Part shown: one piece after another, positions 44,889 to 54,466 of the stretch | Layout: the number at the start of each line of letters is the position of its first letter | Position numbering within the stretch: the stretch's first letter is position 1 | Origin: Spirochaetes bacterium RBG_16_49_21 | GTDB lineage: Bacteria; Spirochaetota; UBA4802; UBA5550 | Direction of reading: 5' to 3' | Length of the DNA: 58,040 nt | NCBI GenBank assembly: GCA_001829495.1 | Contig: MIBJ01000045.1 | Span: forward strand, 109,919-167,958 | The notes under the pieces: model-generated | Database searches by the model: none | What the model was told of the DNA's origin: nothing | Seen by the model: the letters and a program-made list of their open reading frames with translations, nothing else | Translations under genes and position numbers: made by a program

Positions 44889-45927
44889 TTACTTCAGCAG
44901 CGCGCCCATTCTTTTGTATATATCCTTGGCCTCTTTTATAGTCCCGTTTATGACCTGGGTCACGGTGGGGATATCGTCAATGAGCCCCTGAACCTGTCCG
45001 GTCAGGTGCACGCCTTTTTCCAGATCGCCCTCATCCGAAGCCTTCTTTATCTTGTCAAAGGCGGCGGCCATATGGGCGAGCTGGATCATGGTCTTGGGCC
45101 CCTGCATCATGGTGCCGATCGCAAGCTTGAACCAGGGAAGCTTCAGATCATTGGCTATCCGTACTGATGCGAGCGCCGCCCGGGGCAGATTCATTCCCTG
45201 TTTGATCGTTTCTTCAGCGGTCCGGGTCTTGAGCACGCGGCACCAGAGCCCGTCGAAGCGGTCCGAGTACAGGGTGTCGTCGATGCCGGCCTGGATCTGC
45301 GCCTTCTTGGTTTTCTCATGCACCGGACTTTCCCTGGTGAGGGAGAGGCGGGTGCCCATACCGACCGCCTCGGCGCCGAGGGCTAGGGCGGCAACGAACC
45401 CCTTGCCGTCCGCGAATCCGCCGATTGCGACCACCGGTATCTTTACCTTCTTCACGATGGCCGGCACGAGCACCAGGGAGGTCACCAACCCGCCGTGTGC
45501 GGCAGCCTCGTGGCCGGTTACCTGCAGGGCCGTCCGCGCCCTGGTTCTGGGCAGCCAGTGCATGGCGCTCGTTGACCACCGTGGCAATAACCTTGCCGCC
45601 GTACTTGTGGGCGCGCTCCGCGATCCAGTCGCATTTGCCCAGGGAAACATTGATCACCGGCACCTCTTCCTCGAGAAGCACCTGCGCGTTCTCCCGCGCG
45701 CCGGGCATAAGCAGGGTCACGCCCGCTCCGAAAGGCTTCCTGGTGAGCTTCCTTATTTTCTTGATCGATTCCCGTGTTTGTTCGGTATTGAGCGGGCCGG
45801 TTGCGAGGTATCCGATGCCGCCTGCGTTACACACCGCAGCCACCAGCTCGGGCACGCTGATCCAGCTCATACCGGGAAGAATTATAGGATATTTGATCCC
45901 GAAGAGCTTGGTAATCCTGGTCTGCAT
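44889..45927 (-). pseudogene. Nitronate monooxygenase split by a frameshift
   Basis: Both halves match the nitronate monooxygenase/2-nitropropane dioxygenase TIM barrel: LFGIKYPIILPGMSW in the first, ALQVTGHEAAAHGGLV and VVAIGGFADGKG in the second. They sit in different frames joined near 45530, where an extra base after ...QNQGAD shifts the reading. Removing one C restores a 346-residue protein. It may be a real mutation or a sequence error; the other copy (45982) is intact. Confidence 0.85.
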
Positions 45928-45981
45928 GATATTCTCCTTTATTAGATTTAAATTACAAACGTAGATTATAGCGGCATCCGG

Positions 45982-46965
45982 TTAAAATATATTCCGTACC
46001 CGCTCAATCTCCTCCCTGGCTTGAGCCGCCATCCGCTCAATGAGCTCCTTGCAGGTAGGGATATCCTTCACCATGCCCACGGATTGTCCCATCATCATGG
46101 GAGCGATATCGATATTGCCGGTTTTCCATGCCTCTTTAACCCTTTTGCCCGAGATGAGCGGAATCAGCTCTTCAAAACCGCATCCCCTGGCCTCCATGGA
46201 CAGAACTTCTTCAACGACCTTGTTCCTGATAGCCCTGCCTTGAAGACCGATGGATTTGCAGATAAGGGCTGTTTCAAATTCCTGCCGCTTGATAAGCTCC
46301 TGTTTAATGTTATCGTGCACCTCGCATTCCTGCGTGGCCGCAAATCTGGTGGCCATCATGACGGCCGCCGCGCCCAGGGCAAGCGCTGCGGCGAGGGAGC
46401 GGCCGTCTGCGATGCCGCCGACGGTCACTACCGGGATCCCCACGGTCTCGGCGATGCGCGGCGTGAGCACCATGGTGGCGACGTCATCGTTTAAGGGATG
46501 GCCCCCCTCCTCGATGCCGGCGGCATAGATGCCGTCGTAGCCCGCCTTCTCCGCGTGCACGGCGTGGCGCACGGACCCCACCTTGTGGAAGAGCCTTACC
46601 CCCGCCTTCTTCAGCATATCAATGTATTCAATCCCCGCCGCCTTGTCGAGCGGCGTGCCGGATACTTCAAGGCCGGCCACCCTCTCCTCGGCGCAGATTG
46701 TCAGATAGGAGCGATGGTGTTCAGGCGTAATGTGGACCGACGGCAGCAGGGTCACATTGACCATAAAGGGCATATCCGTAAGCCTTCTGGTCTCCCTGAT
46801 TGCGCCGCGGAACTCATCGCCGGTGGGATAGTTGCCGGCTGTAAGGTTTCCCATGCCGCCGGCGTTCGAGACCGCCGCACAGAGCTTCGGCGTGCAGAGC
46901 CACATCATGGCGCCGCAGATGATGGGGTACTTGATTCCGAACATTTCAGTGATCGCGGTTTTCAT
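45982..46965 (-). CDS. Nitronate monooxygenase family protein
   Basis: The 327-residue TIM barrel has the family start (MFGIKYPIICGAMMW), the HEAGGH-like position read here as GIEEGGHPL, and the FMN-phosphate loop VVTVGGIADGRSL. The enzyme uses FMN and oxidises alkyl nitronates, or acts on CoA-linked substrates in other subgroups. GGAGAA precedes the start. It is third in the operon. Confidence 0.9.
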   Translation of the reverse strand: MKTAITEMFGIKYPIICGAMMWLCTPKLCAAVSNAGGMGNLTAGNYPTGDEFRGAIRETRRLTDMPFMVNVTLLPSVHITPEHHRSYLTICAEERVAGLEVSGTPLDKAAGIEYIDMLKKAGVRLFHKVGSVRHAVHAEKAGYDGIYAAGIEEGGHPLNDDVATMVLTPRIAETVGIPVVTVGGIADGRSLAAALALGAAAVMMATRFAATQECEVHDNIKQELIKRQEFETALICKSIGLQGRAIRNKVVEEVLSMEARGCGFEELIPLISGKRVKEAWKTGNIDIAPMMMGQSVGMVKDIPTCKELIERMAAQAREEIERVRNIF

Positions 46966-47061
46966 TATCGTTTATTCTCCGAATAATATTCACTCCCGAG
47001 CGTTTGACTTGTCATCGGACGCTTGAGGAGAAACCGATGCAAGAGACGGGATCACGGGTAA

Positions 47062-47670
47062 TTACCCGATTCCGGCGTTTTCCCGTTCAATGCCCCTGCC
47101 GGTGATCTCGGCCATGAAATGCCTGAAGTCGGCGTCGCTGATATTCAGGTAATCGAACATTCCGAGCTGCTTGAGATGGAGCATACCTTCGGTCACTGCC
47201 GCGAGCAGAATGGCCAGCATGCGCGGGTCCAGGTTCCGAAACGTTCCCTGTTTGATGCCCACCCTGACGGTCTCTTCCATGAGATCGGTCATCTGGCACA
47301 TCTTTTTCATGATTTCATAGTTTTCGGCATGATCTTCAGGATGAACATGCGACTTGTATTCCATCAGGATATTATAGTGATCCCGGTGCTCATAAAAAAA
47401 CGTAATGTATGAATCGAATGTGGATATGAGCTTCTGTCCGGGATTCTCCCTGCCGCCTATCCCCTCCCTGAATTTTTCCACAAGCATATCAATCGCTTCA
47501 TAGCATATCGTCCGGTAAATTTCATTTTTGTTTTTGAAATGAAAATAAATCGCGCCGGTGGTGAGCTTCGCCTTCATCGCTATGGCGCGGATGGATACGC
47601 CGCTGTATCCGTATTTCGGCAGGAGCCTCCGGGCCGTTTTGAGTATCTGTTCCCTGTTATTCGTTCTCAT
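47062..47670 (-). CDS. TetR-family regulator
   Basis: The 202-residue regulator has the N-terminal helix-turn-helix (EQILKTARRLLPKYGYSGVS, then LTTGAIYFHFKNK) and a helical ligand domain. It is the second gene of an operon of fatty-acid-like enzymes. A 21-bp palindrome in front of the first gene is the likely operator, implying autoregulation in response to an acyl-CoA-type ligand (inference). Confidence 0.92.
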   Translation of the reverse strand: MRTNNREQILKTARRLLPKYGYSGVSIRAIAMKAKLTTGAIYFHFKNKNEIYRTICYEAIDMLVEKFREGIGGRENPGQKLISTFDSYITFFYEHRDHYNILMEYKSHVHPEDHAENYEIMKKMCQMTDLMEETVRVGIKQGTFRNLDPRMLAILLAAVTEGMLHLKQLGMFDYLNISDADFRHFMAEITGRGIERENAGIG

Positions 47671-47705
47671 CGCTTTTATTTATATAGCCCGAAACGTCGA
47701 AAAAA

Positions 47706-48431
47706 TTAATCGGTAATCATTAAAGAGCTCCTCTCGCCGGTTAACGGCGGATCGGCGGTGTCGATGATCCTGACGATCTCCTCATGCAGCCGCTTCTTGA
47801 TTTCCCCGAAGATTCCGCGCTTCTTCTGGAAGGTCTTGGCAAAAGAGATCGCCTCTTTCATGAGCTCTTCCGCGTTGGCGCACGCTTTAACGATGATGTG
47901 GTGCTGTTCAAGCTCCGGCGCGGTGTAGCGGTTTCCGGTGAGCTGCATCTCCATCAGCTTGTACTGGGGAACGGCCTTTTTAATGAAGGCGTTCATACCG
48001 TACCGGAAGGGAATACCGAGGTTCACCTCGGGGAAGCAGAAAAACCCCTTGTCCGAGCGCATGAACCTGAAGTCACAGGCGCAGGACATTATAGAGCCGT
48101 TGCCGTACGCGTGGCCGTTGATCGCCGCGATGGTCGGCACCGGAGCAAGCAGGAGCTTTTTGAACACCTCATTCATACCGTTGATGAAATCCTGAACCGG
48201 TTGAAGCTCCTTGTTCTGCAGCCGCGCCGCGATCCAGTCGACGTCTATGCCCTGGGAGAAATTTTTCTCGTCGTTCGAGGTAATAATAATAGCGCATGCC
48301 GATTTGTCCGCAATGATCTCGTCCAGCACTGCGTTCAATGTATTCGAAAAATCAAGGTTCTGTTTATTCGCGCCGTTGCACATGGTGATGATGGCTACGG
48401 CATCGTCTTTGGTCCATGTCATGATCGCCAT
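47706..48431 (-). CDS. Delta3-delta2-enoyl-CoA isomerase-like crotonase
   Basis: The 241-residue crotonase has FSQGIDVDW and YGNGSIMSCACDFRFMRSD as oxyanion loops and Glu in FFCFPEVNLGIPF, a pattern shared with peroxisomal ECI isomerases. It moves a double bond during breakdown of unsaturated acyl-CoA. The ATG at 48431 has GAGGAGGA upstream. It leads the operon. Confidence 0.85.
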   Translation of the reverse strand: MAIMTWTKDDAVAIITMCNGANKQNLDFSNTLNAVLDEIIADKSACAIIITSNDEKNFSQGIDVDWIAARLQNKELQPVQDFINGMNEVFKKLLLAPVPTIAAINGHAYGNGSIMSCACDFRFMRSDKGFFCFPEVNLGIPFRYGMNAFIKKAVPQYKLMEMQLTGNRYTAPELEQHHIIVKACANAEELMKEAISFAKTFQKKRGIFGEIKKRLHEEIVRIIDTADPPLTGERSSLMITD

Positions 48432-48459
48432 AGAGTCCTCCTCTACTGTCTTTTTTTTC

Positions 48460-48480
48460 AAACATAACGTTGTTATGTTT
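48460..48480. promoter_or_regulatory. 21-bp palindromic operator
   Basis: The perfect arms AAACATAAC (48460-48468) and GTTATGTTT (48472-48480) flank GTT. The element sits about 29 bases upstream of the isomerase start and just past the pcrA stop. The size and symmetry fit a TetR-family site, and the regulator gene is the second in the operon. Confidence 0.7.
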
Positions 48481-48484
48481 AGGG

Positions 48485-50749
48485 TCAAGCAGAAAAATTA
48501 TTATTGCTAACCTTCTCCAACGGGGTGTATTTTTCCAGAAAGGTCTTGCTCGAACCGCCGAAGAGTATGGTCAATTTCACGTTATCGCCGCTCCCCTCTA
48601 TAGTGAGAATGCGGCCGATGCCGTAACGCGGGTGGAGCACGCTGTCCCTCACCCTGAATTTAGATTCGCTGCCGGCGTCACCGGCTTCCTCCGGGGAAAG
48701 CGCACCCTTCGGCTCATCACCATACTCCGACACCGGCCCGGATCCCTCCTCATGCCGCTCTTTCCGCATCATCATTCCCGGGGAATAACCGTTCGAGTAA
48801 TATTCCCGGACCTCCAGGAGCTCCGCCGGTATCTCATGGATGAACCGGGACGGCTCGTTGTGATAAACCTCATGGAAGGTTCTCCGAAGCTCCGCGCAGG
48901 TGACGAACGCCCGCTCCATCGCCCGGGTGAGTCCCACATAGCAGAGCCGGCGCTCCTCCTCGATCCCCTCTTCGGTGTCTGAGGAGAGGCGGTGCGGAAA
49001 CATATCCTCCTCCATGCCGGTAAGAAATATCACCGGGAACTCCAGGCCCTTGGCGTTGTGCACGGTCATCAGGGTCACCATATTCCCCCTGTTGTCGGCA
49101 TCCTCCTCCGGATTCTCCTCGGAGGTGTACAGGGATATGTCCTGTAAAAACTGGTCCAGGGACGCGTCCGGATAGGCGAGCTCGTAATCATACACGCTGT
49201 TCATAAGCTCGCTTATATTCTCGAGCCGCGTCCTGCTTTCGAGCGTGTCCTCCTCCTCCAGAGCCTGCACATACCCGGAAAGCTCCAGCACCCGGCCTAC
49301 AAGATCGGAGAGCTTACGGCGCGGCATCTCTTCGGCTGCGTGCCGGCATTGGGCGATGATCCCGGCGAATTCCGCAACGCCTTTGGGAAGCTTTTCGCCG
49401 GCCAGGCCGTCCCTGATCACGGCCCACTCGGAAATGTTGCCGCGCTCCGCGGCGTCGCGTATTTTATCGACGGTCACGGCGCCGATCCCGCGCGGCGGCA
49501 TGTTGATGATCCGCAGCAGCGACACGATATCCCGGGGATTGGCGATGAATTTCAGGTACGCGAGCGTATCCTTGATCTCCTTGCGGTCATAGAATTTGAC
49601 GCCCCCGACGACCCGGTAGGGTATATTCTCGGCGCGGAGCCGGTCCTCGAACACGCGTGACTGCGCGTTCGTCCGGTAGAATACGGCGAAATCCTTATTC
49701 TTGAAGCCTTCCCTGCGCTTCAAATCCATGATCGTGTTCACCACGAATTCAGCCTCGCCGTATTCGTTATTGGTGCGGCAGAAGACCACGGGCTCGCCCT
49801 CCCCCTTGTGCGCCCGGAGGTTTTTTTCTTTGCGGCGGAGGTTATTTTTTATAACCGCGGACGCGGCGGCGAGGATCGGCTGCGTCGACCGGTAATTCGT
49901 CTGCAGGGTGACGACCGCCGCGTCGAGATAGTCCTTCTCAAAATTAAGGATATTGCGGATATCCGCGCCCCTCCAGGAGTATATGGACTGGTCGTCGTCG
50001 CCCACGACACAGATGTTTCTGCTCTTATCGGCCAGATGCCGGGCTATCAGGTATTGGGAATAGTTCGTGTCCTGGTATTCATCTATCATGAAATAGTACC
50101 AGTGCCGCTGGAGCCGCTCCAGAACGTCCGGGTCCGACCGGAGGAGCTGTACGGTTTTAATCAATAGATCGTTGAAGTCGAGGGCGTTATTGCGCGCCAG
50201 CAGTGCATGGTATTCGGCGTATATAGCGGAAAAATCATACGGAAAATTTTTATTGATGAGCAGCGCCGGATCCATGCCGTCGATAAGCTCCGCCTTGTCC
50301 TTGATCTCGGATATTTTTGAGGCTATTGCCTCGGGCCTGATCTTTTTCGGATCGAGATGCATGGCGACCAGTATCTCCTTAATGAGAGCGGCCTGATCCG
50401 ACTGATTGTATATTGAAAAGGACGGGGCTATCCCGATCCGCTCACCGAATCTTCTCAGGATATACACTGAAGCGGAATGAAAGGTTCTGATGAATACGCT
50501 TTTGCCCTCCGGACCGATAAGGCTCACGATCCTGTTTCTCATCTCCTCGGTCGCCTTATTGGTGAAGGTCACCGCGAAAACGGCCGTAGGCGGGACGCGC
50601 TTTTCACTCACCAGATAGGCGATCCGGTGGGTTATGACCCTCGTCTTTCCCGAGCCCGCGCCGGCCAGTATGAGGAGGGGCCCCTCGGTGTGCATGACGG
50701 CTTTTTTCTGGTTCGGGTTGAGATTTTCCAGGATTGTAGTTTCGGACAT
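48485..50749 (-). CDS. pcrA: UvrD/PcrA-type DNA helicase
   Basis: The 754-residue superfamily 1A helicase has LNPNQKKAVMHTEGPLLILAGAG then SGKTRVITHR (Q motif and Walker A), FMIDEYQDTNYSQ (Walker B), VGDDDQSIYSWRGAD, and the C-terminal TVHNAKGLEFPVIFLTGMEE and VGLTRAMER motifs. It unwinds DNA in repair and replication restart. The C-terminus shows a typical PcrA-like Tudor segment (VRHPRYG-like). Confidence 0.95.
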   Translation of the reverse strand: MSETTILENLNPNQKKAVMHTEGPLLILAGAGSGKTRVITHRIAYLVSEKRVPPTAVFAVTFTNKATEEMRNRIVSLIGPEGKSVFIRTFHSASVYILRRFGERIGIAPSFSIYNQSDQAALIKEILVAMHLDPKKIRPEAIASKISEIKDKAELIDGMDPALLINKNFPYDFSAIYAEYHALLARNNALDFNDLLIKTVQLLRSDPDVLERLQRHWYYFMIDEYQDTNYSQYLIARHLADKSRNICVVGDDDQSIYSWRGADIRNILNFEKDYLDAAVVTLQTNYRSTQPILAAASAVIKNNLRRKEKNLRAHKGEGEPVVFCRTNNEYGEAEFVVNTIMDLKRREGFKNKDFAVFYRTNAQSRVFEDRLRAENIPYRVVGGVKFYDRKEIKDTLAYLKFIANPRDIVSLLRIINMPPRGIGAVTVDKIRDAAERGNISEWAVIRDGLAGEKLPKGVAEFAGIIAQCRHAAEEMPRRKLSDLVGRVLELSGYVQALEEEDTLESRTRLENISELMNSVYDYELAYPDASLDQFLQDISLYTSEENPEEDADNRGNMVTLMTVHNAKGLEFPVIFLTGMEEDMFPHRLSSDTEEGIEEERRLCYVGLTRAMERAFVTCAELRRTFHEVYHNEPSRFIHEIPAELLEVREYYSNGYSPGMMMRKERHEEGSGPVSEYGDEPKGALSPEEAGDAGSESKFRVRDSVLHPRYGIGRILTIEGSGDNVKLTILFGGSSKTFLEKYTPLEKVSNNNFSA

Positions 50750-50877
50750 GGCATCCCAGATTCTTTCCGCACGGGGATTGTGACAAGAAGAAAAATACGG
50801 AGGGTGATCTTTTTTTATCTATTTCTTAACCACGCCCCATCTTACGGCAGGACTGAGGACGTGCGAAGGCGGTTTCT

Positions 50878-53583
50878 TCATTCATCCTTATATTTCCCGA
50901 AATTAGATACGAGGCCGGAAAAGGAATCTGGTTTATATTTATTAAAATCTTCTTCATCTACAAATACAAAATCAAAAGATACTTTTTTCTGTGATTGATT
51001 AATATCTTTACACCATTTTTTCAGCCGGGCCATTTTTAACGGGACATCAAGATCTTCAAGGCCTTTCGTTTCAACGATATACATACTTTTTGGATCGGTT
51101 TTTACTATAAAATCCGGGTAATAGTTCGAAATGTTTCCGTCCGCATTTACATAATCGATATTGAAGTGAACAGCCATATAGTTTTTTGTGTAAGATACCA
51201 CGTCCGGGCATTTTTCAAGAAAAGAAGCGAACAATAATTCAAGATGGCTGTCACCGATTATTTTATTGAAAATGCTTTTCAGAGGGACAAGAAAGCCCTG
51301 CTCTTTCACGACGAACGGCCGTGTCTGCTTTAATTTAATATAGTCCCGTATTTCAGCGCTCCCTTTATCAACCACGGTGAGCTCATTTATTCTCTTTTTA
51401 AATGAATCCATTATTGTTTTGCACGATTCAAGCTCTGATAGATTTCTCAACGTGTTCGGGTCATCGATTTCAACGTATTTATTGAAAAGATAATTCGAAA
51501 CGAAATCTTTTACTTTGCCATAGAGAACGTCATAACCGCTTACAAGCCTGAGGTCTTTCATAATCACTTGTGAAAAATACCCGATGACGCTTTGGTAATC
51601 GGCCACGGTATTGGAATCCAATAATGTCGTATGGTTTATTTCTCCGGTCGTGATATCTTTAAATACGATTTCACGTTTTTCCTCTTCTGAAAACTGACGG
51701 TATTCGACATGCTTATTCCCGAACGATGAAGGATCGAGATTCTCAAGCCGTTTATATTCACGATAAATACGCGGGGAAAGAACCGGTATTTCAATATCGA
51801 GTTTTTCTACATCTTTCTTTGTGTTTTCGTTGTCAACTTCAATGATAATCGGGGTTTTCGGCCCGGTGCCGGCGCCCATGGGTTTGCGTTCCAGCTCGAC
51901 TCCTTCGCTCTGGATGGATTCGACAAAATCAATAAAGGCGTCCGTTCCCACCACGCTGACATATTCCATGGTATCGGTTCCGAAATACATGCGCCTGAGG
52001 CCCCGGCCGAGGGTTTGCTCAGGAAGGATATTGCTCTGAGCGGCATAAGCACGGAGGCCGACTATAGTGGTGACATTACGCACGTCCCAGCCTTCTTTCA
52101 GCATAAGAACGGAAATTATTACTTTATAAGGACTTTCCCAGGAATCAATTCGATTGGAGGCCTTGCGGAGTTTTTCAAGCTCATCCTTGTCCTTCTTCGA
52201 GTCAGCTTCGGATATTTCCCCGTTGTTTTTAGTATGGATGACAAGGATGGAATCTTTCAATTCAGGGTATCCACTTTCAAGATATTCCGCAACATCATCG
52301 CAGTTTTTGGTATCATCGGTCATTATAAAAAGCACCGCCTTTTTGCCGAGCTTTTCATGCTCAATATACGCTTTGCGCCACTCCTCGATGCCGAGGGCGA
52401 TGTAATCGGCGTATTTTTCCGTATAGCGCGAGCTTTTTCTTTCTTCGAGTTTGGCGCGGCTCGCGGAATCCGGCAGTACCGGATGTTTGACCACATTCTG
52501 GGTAATTGCTTCTACCAGCGGGTAGTCACACACCGTTTGCACGAAGATAGCTCCGTTATTATGCTTCGGCGTGGCGGTGACATCAACCTGTAATGACAGA
52601 AAGTGATCTTTCTGTTTAAGACGATTATGAATATCCTCGATTGATTTGAACCACGCAAGGCGGCTGTCGTGTATATGATGCGCTTCGTCGTTTATCACGA
52701 TCAGCTCGTCGATCTCACGCACAATGACGCCCAGGTCTACTTTGGAATCGGTCGTTTTTCCGACCGGCCTTTTCCCGAGAAAATAGTCTTCGAGGTTATT
52801 ATCGTCAAAACTCGGCTCCACGTCGTTTCCGGCATACACGCGGTGTATATTGGTTAAAAACAGGTTCCCTGTTTTGCGGACAATAGATACGTCATCCTGA
52901 ATGTGCAAGGTCATCTGAAAATCGTCCTGCCAGTTCCGGCCGTCATAGCCGTTATCGGGCAAAAGCGGGTCATTAAAGAATATTCTCAGGCCGTCAAAGT
53001 CCGTGCGAAGCCGGTCAAGGACGATGATGTTCGGCGCGATGAGAAGAAAATTTGTGGAAAGCCCGGAGTTTTCTTCATACAGTTTATGAAAATAACACCA
53101 GGTAATGATTAGGCTCATTACTTTAGTCTTACCGGTGCCGGTCGCCATTTTAATAACTAACCTGAGCCATTCTTCGTCGAACATTCCGGTCGATACCGCG
53201 CCGGATGAATCGTATCTGATGAGATCATATTTATCTTTAACGCGGGCTACTTCATACAGGTAAAGTATGGTCTCTAGCGCTTCCCTTTGTGAAAAGTAAT
53301 ATTTAAATTCAGACATACCCTCACCCCCTGCCCCTCTTCCGGAGGGCGAGGGGAGGAAGTGGCATGTATTGAACCACCAGTTGAGAAGCGCCTTTGACGT
53401 TACCGATATGCCGTCATACCTGCTATCGCGCCATTCTTTGACTTCCTTTCTGACTTTATGCACCAGAGGGGGGAGGAGTTTTTCATAGCTCGATTCCCGA
53501 AGGGTCTCGTCTGCCGGGAACCAACGATAATCCGGATCGAGTATTTCGTAGGGGGAGGACGGAAATTTTTTATGAATTGCCAT
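50878..53583 (-). CDS. Type III restriction enzyme, Res subunit
   Basis: The 901-residue motor-nuclease has Walker A KMATGTGKTKVM near residue 146, DEAH box INDEAHHIHD near 298, VTATPKHN, and the C-terminal PD-(D/E)xK-like PDFIVKT then YIVETKG near 825-845. It cleaves DNA after translocation when unmethylated sites are met. Residues about 75-88 ([13 protein letters not shown]) are encoded by a GC-rich repeat also present in mod. The downstream gene is pcrA; upstream is KilA-N. Confidence 0.93.
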   Translation of the reverse strand: MAIHKKFPSSPYEILDPDYRWFPADETLRESSYEKLLPPLVHKVRKEVKEWRDSRYDGISVTSKALLNWWFNTCHFLPSPSGRGAGGEGMSEFKYYFSQREALETILYLYEVARVKDKYDLIRYDSSGAVSTGMFDEEWLRLVIKMATGTGKTKVMSLIITWCYFHKLYEENSGLSTNFLLIAPNIIVLDRLRTDFDGLRIFFNDPLLPDNGYDGRNWQDDFQMTLHIQDDVSIVRKTGNLFLTNIHRVYAGNDVEPSFDDNNLEDYFLGKRPVGKTTDSKVDLGVIVREIDELIVINDEAHHIHDSRLAWFKSIEDIHNRLKQKDHFLSLQVDVTATPKHNNGAIFVQTVCDYPLVEAITQNVVKHPVLPDSASRAKLEERKSSRYTEKYADYIALGIEEWRKAYIEHEKLGKKAVLFIMTDDTKNCDDVAEYLESGYPELKDSILVIHTKNNGEISEADSKKDKDELEKLRKASNRIDSWESPYKVIISVLMLKEGWDVRNVTTIVGLRAYAAQSNILPEQTLGRGLRRMYFGTDTMEYVSVVGTDAFIDFVESIQSEGVELERKPMGAGTGPKTPIIIEVDNENTKKDVEKLDIEIPVLSPRIYREYKRLENLDPSSFGNKHVEYRQFSEEEKREIVFKDITTGEINHTTLLDSNTVADYQSVIGYFSQVIMKDLRLVSGYDVLYGKVKDFVSNYLFNKYVEIDDPNTLRNLSELESCKTIMDSFKKRINELTVVDKGSAEIRDYIKLKQTRPFVVKEQGFLVPLKSIFNKIIGDSHLELLFASFLEKCPDVVSYTKNYMAVHFNIDYVNADGNISNYYPDFIVKTDPKSMYIVETKGLEDLDVPLKMARLKKWCKDINQSQKKVSFDFVFVDEEDFNKYKPDSFSGLVSNFGKYKDE
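53318..53358 (-). repeat. GC-rich repeat in frame in res
   Basis: The 41-base repeat shares 38 aligned positions with the one at 54668-54705, differing at two. It encodes [13 protein letters not shown]. Confidence 0.85.
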
Positions 53584-53647
53584 TATAATATCCTGCCAAT
53601 AAAATCACATTTAAATTTTAAATAAATATCTGTAAAATAAATGTAAT

Positions 53648-54466
53648 TCATTTATTCCTTCCCAGTTTCTTGACCCCATGCTCCTCGATCAGCAATTTCA
53701 TCTGATGAATCGCGATTTTATTTAGCCTGACAAGACGTTCATTCTGCGGTATGGCTTCATTGATAAAATGCGCGTTTAGATTTTCAAGGTTGGACAGACA
53801 CACAAGCTGGGATATATCCGCGTAGTCCCTGATATTCCCTTTCTTATCACGATTGGCATCACGCCACTGTTTTGCGGTCATCCCGAACAAGGCCATGTTC
53901 AACACATCCGCTTCAGTGGCGTATACCAGGTTCACCTGTTCTTTCGATAGTTCCTTTGGTATCAGGTTTTCCTTAATTGCATCGGTGTGAATGTGATAGT
54001 TTATTTTCGCGAGGTTTCGGCGAATATCCCAGCCAAGCTGTTTTCTCTCCTCCTCTTTCAGCCGCTGGAATTCTTTTATAAGGTAGAGCTTGAATTCTAC
54101 TGAAATCCAGGAGGCAAACTCAAAAGCGATATCCTTATGCGCGTACGTGCCGCCATAGCGTCCCGCCCTTGAGATTATGCCGATGGCGCCGGTTCGTTCA
54201 ATCCATTGTTTTGGAGTAAGTGTAAAACTATTTAAGCCCGCCTGTTTTTTAATCCCGTCGAATTCGACGGGATTAAAATTCGAATTATTGAGTTGTTCCC
54301 AAACTCCGAGAAATTCTATGGTATTCCTGTTTCGGAGCCAGTTTCTGATTAAATCGTCGGTACTATCCCGATTCTTGTATTTTGCAATATCGGTAATGCA
54401 GATATAATCGTCTTCATTCTGCGCATAAAAACCGATTTCAAATCCCTTAACATCGATTTTGCCCAT
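53648..54466 (-). CDS. KilA-N domain protein in the type III R-M locus
   Basis: The 272-residue protein has the KilA-N pattern (ITDIAKYKNRDSTDDLIRNW, YAHKDIAFEFASWISVEF), a DNA-binding domain from phages. Its start shares one base with the mod stop (TAATG), so it is tightly coupled to mod. The 64-base gap to res makes a single operon likely. KilA-N between mod and res is not a standard type III layout; it may be a regulator or a phage-derived antirestriction or control module. Confidence 0.85.
   Translation of the reverse strand: MGKIDVKGFEIGFYAQNEDDYICITDIAKYKNRDSTDDLIRNWLRNRNTIEFLGVWEQLNNSNFNPVEFDGIKKQAGLNSFTLTPKQWIERTGAIGIISRAGRYGGTYAHKDIAFEFASWISVEFKLYLIKEFQRLKEEERKQLGWDIRRNLAKINYHIHTDAIKENLIPKELSKEQVNLVYATEADVLNMALFGMTAKQWRDANRDKKGNIRDYADISQLVCLSNLENLNAHFINEAIPQNERLVRLNKIAIHQMKLLIEEHGVKKLGRNK

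Noticed and set aside
45052..45964. Plus-strand frames opposite the nitronate monooxygenase pseudogene
   Set aside because: They are antisense shadows; the minus-strand halves both match the family.
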